Shown here: positions 6,185-9,549 of the stretch, one piece after another
How positions within the stretch are numbered: position 1 is the stretch's first letter
Layout: the number at the start of each line of letters is the position of its first letter
Source of the DNA: Nitrospira sp.
GTDB lineage: Bacteria; Nitrospirota; Nitrospiria; Nitrospirales; Nitrospiraceae
NCBI GenBank assembly: GCA_015904055.1
Contig: JABMDE010000016.1
Location: 20,760-30,308, forward strand
Direction of reading: 5' to 3'
Length of the DNA: 9,549 nt
The notes under the pieces: model-generated
Seen by the model: the letters and a program-made list of their open reading frames with translations, nothing else
Database searches by the model: none
What the model was told of the DNA's origin: nothing
Translations under genes and position numbers: made by a program

Positions 6185-7375
6185 ATGGGCGATCATCGCG
6201 CCACCGATAGCGGTACACATCAACCAGGCCAGGGAAGTGATCGCCAAGACAGCACGCGCGGAGCGCGTTCAGGGGCAGGGCAGGGGCAAGGGGCTGATCC
6301 GCTTGCTCTGATCGAGCAGTGTTTGGAGTCGTTTCCTGAAGAAGACCCTCGCCGGAACATTCTCTACAAGCTCCGTCATGCGGTCATGCTGGAGGCGGCG
6401 TCACATCAACAACGCGAAGCCGAATTCAAGAAACTGAGCGAAGTCACGGCCAAGCTGACCGCGCCGGCGAACCGCATTGGCACCTTGCTGGAGATTCCCG
6501 GCGAAGGGCTCGCGCGCATCCTGGTCGGCGGGGCCGAGTACTATGCCAACGTCGATCCGCGTGTCGAAGCGGGGGACCTCAAGATCGGGGCGCAGATCCT
6601 GGTCAATGACGCCTATGCGGTCATCAAGACCCTCGGCTACGATCGGAATGGGCCGATTCTGAAGCTGGCCGAAGCAATGCCAGATGGACGGTTGCGCTTT
6701 GAACAGGAGATGGGCCGGCAACCGTTAATTTTGCATCGGTCCACCGACTTAGCCGGAGTCGAGCTCAAGGCCGGCGATGAGGTTCGGATCGACCCCACGT
6801 TTCGAATTGCGATCGAGAAGCTTGCGGATCGGACTTCCGGCAAGCATCTGCTCGATGAAGTGCCGAAGATCACATGGGAACAGATCGGCGGGCAGCGCGA
6901 GGCGATTGCAGCGATCAGAAAAGCCGTCGAGTACCCGTTGCTCCACGCAAAGACGTTTGAACAGTTCAAGTTTTCCCAACCGAAAGGGTTTTTGCTCTAT
7001 GGTCCTCCCGGATGCGGCAAGACGTTGATCGGGCAGGCTGCGGCTGGGAGTCTGTCCAAACTGATGGGCCAGTCGCAACAGGACCACGCAAAGGAACCGG
7101 GTGGGCGGCCTCCGGTTACGAGCGGGGCGTTCCTCCATGTGAAGGGCCCTGAAATTCTCAACATGTGGCTGGGCGAGTCCGAGCGGATGGTCCGCGACCT
7201 CTTTGCTCAAGCACGGGCGAGGCGGAAAGCGGGCGCGCTGCCGTTCATCTTCATCGATGAGGCGGAGTCGGTGTTGGGCACGCGGCGGGCCATGCGCTCG
7301 TTCAATGGCGGACTTCATGGAAACGGAGTTGAGCGTCGATACGATGCACAATCGGCCGATTCTCAATACGCGTGA
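6185..7375 (+). CDS. arc: Mpa/ARC-type ATPase, copy 2, C-terminally truncated
   Basis: Residues 1-374 match ATPase copy 1 closely; about half a dozen amino-acid changes plus a two-residue shorter Gly-Gln repeat were seen. The N-terminal helix, OB region, Walker A (GPPGCGKT) and Walker B (FIFIDEAES) are present. After RSFN the match ends, and 22 unrelated residues, out-of-frame dop sequence, run to the TGA at 7373-7375. Sensor 1, the arginine fingers, the C-terminal AAA subdomain and the proteasome-docking tail are all missing, so ATPase activity is not expected. The start and ribosome binding site are intact, so it may be translated. It could bind tagged substrates or poison hexamers, but decay is the simpler reading. 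About 650 bases of ATPase 3' sequence are lost. Confidence 0.88.
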   Translation: MGDHRATDSGTHQPGQGSDRQDSTRGARSGAGQGQGADPLALIEQCLESFPEEDPRRNILYKLRHAVMLEAASHQQREAEFKKLSEVTAKLTAPANRIGTLLEIPGEGLARILVGGAEYYANVDPRVEAGDLKIGAQILVNDAYAVIKTLGYDRNGPILKLAEAMPDGRLRFEQEMGRQPLILHRSTDLAGVELKAGDEVRIDPTFRIAIEKLADRTSGKHLLDEVPKITWEQIGGQREAIAAIRKAVEYPLLHAKTFEQFKFSQPKGFLLYGPPGCGKTLIGQAAAGSLSKLMGQSQQDHAKEPGGRPPVTSGAFLHVKGPEILNMWLGESERMVRDLFAQARARRKAGALPFIFIDEAESVLGTRRAMRSFNGGLHGNGVERRYDAQSADSQYA

Positions 7376-8195
7376 TGAGCCGCATGCCGATCCGAAGAAA
7401 TATCGTCGTCTCCATCTGATCATCGGCGATGCCAACATGTGTGAGTATGCCACGGCGTTGAAAGTTGGGACCACGCAGTTGGTGCTGGATTTGATCGAAC
7501 GAGGCGCCGCTCCGTCTCTTGAGTTGGAGCAGCCCGTGACGGCGGTGAAACAGCTTTCGCGCGACATCGATCTCAAGGCGGCGGTGCGACGACAGAATGG
7601 ACAGACCATCACCGCTCTGGAGATTCAAGAGCAGTACTATCGAGCGGCGGAGCGAACGCTGGCCGGCCTTGACGAGGAATCGGACTGGGTGTTGAACGAA
7701 TGGGGCGAGACGCTCCGGTTGCTGGCGCAGGACCGCCAGCGTCTGGTCGGAAAATTGGATTGGGTCACCAAGCTGTGGCTGCTGGAGACCTTCATGCGCG
7801 AAGAGCGAATCGGGTGGGACGATCCGTGGTTGGCCAGTTTGGACCTGGCGTATCACAATGTGCATCCTGCACGCGGGCTCTATTTGGGACTCGAGGCTGA
7901 GGGGAAGGCCTGGCGAATGACGACTGAGGCCGACGTCGAACGGGCCTTGTCTGTCGGTCCATCCGATACCAGAGGAGGATTGCGAGGGCTTTGTATCAGA
8001 CGGTTTCCCGACCACATCAGATCCATGCAGTGGGAGCGCATTCAGTTCACGGGAGGGCTCATGCCGCGCACCCTGGAGATGGGCGATCTGTTCGAGCCTG
8101 CCGATGTGAGGGCCTGCGCCGAACGGTTCGAGACCGCTGATTCTCCGCTGGATGCATTGAAAGCATGGAACGATAGAAAGGACACTGGATCATGA
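7305..8195 (+). CDS. dop: Dop/PafA-family protein, N-terminally truncated (Dop-like)
   Basis: This 296-residue open frame begins inside the Dop/PafA fold. Recognisable segments are RPILNTRDEPHAD (17-29), RRLHLIIGDANM (34-45), LKVGTTQLVLDLIE (52-65), LDWVTKLWLLE (151-161) and the C-terminal domain with DLAYHNVHPARGLY (180-193) and PSDTRGGLRGLC (219-230). Dop removes the Pup-type tag or deamidates its Gln end; PafA ligates it. The C-terminal DTRxxxRGxC pattern looks more like Dop than PafA. Family members are about 450-500 residues and begin with a GxETEYG-like ATP-binding motif; that motif and roughly the first 190-200 residues are absent. The ATG at 7305-7307 is formed by the junction with the ATPase copy and has no clear ribosome binding site. 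Activity is unlikely unless an intact copy exists elsewhere. The stop overlaps the UBact start (ATGA). Confidence 0.85.
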   Translation: MADFMETELSVDTMHNRPILNTRDEPHADPKKYRRLHLIIGDANMCEYATALKVGTTQLVLDLIERGAAPSLELEQPVTAVKQLSRDIDLKAAVRRQNGQTITALEIQEQYYRAAERTLAGLDEESDWVLNEWGETLRLLAQDRQRLVGKLDWVTKLWLLETFMREERIGWDDPWLASLDLAYHNVHPARGLYLGLEAEGKAWRMTTEADVERALSVGPSDTRGGLRGLCIRRFPDHIRSMQWERIQFTGGLMPRTLEMGDLFEPADVRACAERFETADSPLDALKAWNDRKDTGS

Positions 8196-8386
8196 AGCAT
8201 ATAGCGATGCCGGAGCGGCGAGAAGGGCCTGTCGATCCCATGCCGAAACAGCCCGGCCCCTCGGAAGAAGGCGGGGGACCTAAGAGGCCTGATACTGGGT
8301 CGCCCGATAAAGACAACCTTCTCAAGCGGATGAGAAAGGTCGATCCGAAGCAAGCAGAACGGTACCGGCAACGGACAGGGGAATAG
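8192..8386 (+). CDS. ubact: UBact-like (Pup-like) protein modifier
   Basis: This 64-residue, highly charged protein has a Pro/Gly-rich, probably disordered middle (PKQPGPSEEGGGPKRPDTGS) and a basic helical tail ending YRQRTGE. Size, disorder, the G-E end and the position between dop and prcB match the UBact/Pup group, in which the C-terminal Glu side chain is joined to lysines of target proteins to mark them for the proteasome. As the last residue is already Glu, not Gln, deamidation by Dop is not needed before ligation. Internal Lys residues could be sites for self-modification. The ATG overlaps the dop stop as ATGA, and GAAAGGA (8176-8182) lies nine bases upstream. A second ATG at codon 6 has no ribosome binding site. 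The ligase PafA is not in the window. Confidence 0.88.
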   Translation: MKHIAMPERREGPVDPMPKQPGPSEEGGGPKRPDTGSPDKDNLLKRMRKVDPKQAERYRQRTGE

Positions 8387-8387
8387 G

Positions 8388-8472
8388 CGTCAATCGTCAA
8401 CCGTCATGCGCCAATCGGAGAAGCCAGGGGCACCGTTTGATACGAATGACGACTGACGTTTGACGATTCACG
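8388..8472 (+). repeat. Inverted repeat between UBact and prcB
   Basis: Arms at 8388-8406 and 8454-8472 (19 bases each) match as reverse complements at 17 positions, around a loop of 47 bases. The 3' arm reads TGACGTTTGACGATTCACG and ends at the first base of the prcB ribosome binding site (GGAGAG, 8472-8477). It occupies most of the 95-base spacer. It resembles in style, though not in sequence, the repeat at 4361-4448. A folded transcript could stabilise the UBact mRNA or hold back prcB translation. Confidence 0.6.
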
Positions 8473-8481
8473 GAGAGAATT

Positions 8482-9255
8482 ATGGGGATGCAAGGCGATT
8501 TTTATCAGTTATTGAAAGAGCAGGGCTATCAGTTGGGGGCGTCGGCTGTGGCGGGAGAGGGCCGGGAGTTTATGACGGCCACGACGATCCTGGCGTTCAA
8601 GTATCGGGACGGCGTGTTAGTGGCCGGCGACCGCCGCGCGACGGCCGGTAACATGGTGATGTACGATCGGACCGATAAGGTCTTGGAGATCGACCGCCAC
8701 AGCGTCATGGCCATCGCCGGCGTGCCGGCCACGGCCTACGAGATGGTGCGGGTTTTGGAGCATTCGTTCAAATACTACCGGCGGACGCAGCTGCAGGAGC
8801 TGAGTTTTGAAGGCAAACTGCGGGCAGTTTCGAAGCTGCTCAAGGATAACGTTCCGGCGGCCCTATCCGGTACCGGCGCGGTTGTGCCGGTGTTTGCCGG
8901 CTATGATTTCCAGCAGGAGGCGGCCAAGATTTATTTCTACGATATTCTTGGCGCGGAGTTCGAAGGGGTGGAGTATGCGGTTTCAGGGTCCGGTTCACCG
9001 ACGATTCGAGGGATTCTCCATTACCTCAACACATGGGGAGAGCGTCCGCTTGCTGTGTTGCCGGAAGACGATGCAGCGATTCAGGCATTGCGTCTCTTAA
9101 CGAGCGCGGCGGAATTCGACTCGGCGACCGGGGGAGTGAATCGCGAATCCAACCTGTACCCGATTATCAAGTTGATTACGAAGGATGGAGTTCGAGTGAT
9201 GCCGGATGATCAATTGAAGAGACTATTCGAATCGAAGGTTGTGCGCCATGTATGA
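8482..9255 (+). CDS. prcB: 20S proteasome beta subunit PrcB
   Basis: This 257-residue Ntn-hydrolase forms the catalytic rings of the bacterial 20S proteasome. A 33-residue propeptide precedes the predicted catalytic Thr34 in the sequence MTA-TTILAFKYRDG. Counting from that Thr, Asp17 lies in AGDRR and Lys33 in RTDKV, the expected catalytic partners. SGSGSP and DSATGGV are the later conserved Ser/Asp segments. Actinobacterial precursors usually have Gly before the Thr, whereas here it is Ala. The ATG at 8482 has GGAGAG four bases upstream; the ATG two codons later has better spacing and could be used instead. The gene overlaps prcA by eight bases, which fits coupled synthesis of the two subunits. 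Confidence 0.94.
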   Translation: MGMQGDFYQLLKEQGYQLGASAVAGEGREFMTATTILAFKYRDGVLVAGDRRATAGNMVMYDRTDKVLEIDRHSVMAIAGVPATAYEMVRVLEHSFKYYRRTQLQELSFEGKLRAVSKLLKDNVPAALSGTGAVVPVFAGYDFQQEAAKIYFYDILGAEFEGVEYAVSGSGSPTIRGILHYLNTWGERPLAVLPEDDAAIQALRLLTSAAEFDSATGGVNRESNLYPIIKLITKDGVRVMPDDQLKRLFESKVVRHV

Positions 9256-9549
9256 AGAGCCATATAAGTGGGTTGAGGCGGTTGGTAATCGCCGGCAGTA
9301 TTTGGATGAACAGTTCAAACAGGGCAGTCCGGTCGTCGCGCTGGTCTACGATTCCGGCATTCTCCTTCTGACCGTCAGCAAGGGGACGCCGAAGCTCTAT
9401 GAGATCTACGATCGATTGGCGCTCGGTGGCATGGGGCATCCGGCGGATCTGGAAAAAATCAGGTTCAGCCTGTTGGAGATGGCGCATGTGGAGGGCTTCA
9501 ATCGGTCGCCGTCTGATGTGACGGGCGGCCGCATGGTGAAGTACGGGAT
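9248..9549 (+). CDS. prcA: 20S proteasome alpha subunit PrcA, N-terminal part
   Basis: The first 100 residues are visible before the window ends. The reading begins MYEEPYKWVEAVGNRRQYLD and continues with SPVVALVYDSGILLLTVSKG and LYEIYDRLALGGMGHPADLE, the layout of a proteasome alpha subunit: an N-terminal helix, then a non-catalytic Ntn-type fold without a processed Thr. Alpha rings cap the beta rings and form the gate on which the ATPase docks. The start lies inside the last codons of prcB (eight-base overlap), so translation is probably coupled. No separate ribosome binding site is obvious. Confidence 0.92.
   Translation, partial: MYEEPYKWVEAVGNRRQYLDEQFKQGSPVVALVYDSGILLLTVSKGTPKLYEIYDRLALGGMGHPADLEKIRFSLLEMAHVEGFNRSPSDVTGGRMVKYG

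Larger units (their letters stand above)
4464..7306 (+). repeat. Copy 2 of the tandemly duplicated cassette
   Basis: This is the partner of 1101-3702, longer by 241 bases because it lacks that copy's 236-base deletion, carries an extra 11 bases, and is 6 bases shorter in the ATPase Gly-Gln repeat (236 + 11 - 6 = 241). The right border at 7306 falls exactly after ATPase codon 374 (equivalent to codon 376 of copy 1), where the sequence enters the dop gene. Most differences within the ATPase part are silent, so both copies were under protein-level selection for much of their divergence. Confidence 0.93.

Noticed and set aside
7200..7400. Programmed frameshift producing an ATPase-Dop fusion
   Set aside because: Dop starts one base out of phase, but the ATPase lacks its last third and Dop lacks its first 40%. 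A fusion would be inactive in both parts, and no slippery sequence is seen.
6749..7612. Minus-strand open frame of 287 codons across the ATPase/dop junction
   Set aside because: It runs antisense through two unrelated gene fragments joined by a deletion, and a shorter version lies opposite ATPase copy 1. No motif supports it.

Overview
The window looks like the chromosomal proteasome and protein-tagging locus of a Nitrospira-type bacterium (phylum Nitrospirota). The evidence is a compact, GC-rich cluster with an Mpa/ARC-type AAA+ ATPase, a Dop-family protein, a 64-residue UBact-like (Pup-like) modifier ending in RQRTGE, and the 20S proteasome subunits PrcB and PrcA. Actinobacteria use Pup for this job; the RTGE-ending modifier is the variant known from Nitrospirae and some other Gram-negative lineages. 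The taxon is inferred from gene content and was not tested by any search.

Layout. At the left edge a probable exported protein starts on the minus strand (1-134). On the plus strand follow an HD-domain protein (290-1150), an intact YjbQ/UPF0047 gene (1150-1572), a broken HtrA-like protease gene (1578-2472) and a full-length proteasomal ATPase (2575-4353). After a 110-base spacer with a long imperfect inverted repeat, the block begins again: the last codons of the HD gene, a frameshifted yjbQ (4513-4946), an intact exported HtrA-like protease (4952-6082) and an ATPase that stops matching after residue 374 (6185-7306). There it runs directly into the middle of a Dop-family gene (7305-8195). The line continues with UBact (8192-8386), a 95-base spacer with a second inverted repeat, prcB (8482-9255) and the start of prcA (9248 to the window end).

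The central observation is a diverged tandem duplication of a 2.6-2.8 kb cassette (1101-3702 and 4464-7306) with reciprocal damage. Copy 1 keeps yjbQ and the ATPase but has lost the protease through a 236-base deletion. Copy 2 keeps the protease but has lost yjbQ (an 11-base tandem duplication) and the ATPase (3' truncation). Together the two copies still encode one working version of each gene. The right end of copy 2 also cuts away the N-terminal part of Dop, including its expected ATP-binding/catalytic region.

How the genes work together: UBact is expected to be ligated to substrate lysines by a PafA ligase not seen here. Tagged proteins would be unfolded by the ATPase and degraded in the PrcA/PrcB chamber, and a Dop enzyme would remove the tag. 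Because this UBact already ends in Glu it needs no Gln-to-Glu deamidation, which may have made Dop partly dispensable. The HtrA-like protease acts outside the cytoplasm and may be a parallel quality-control branch. The roles of YjbQ and the HD protein here are unclear.
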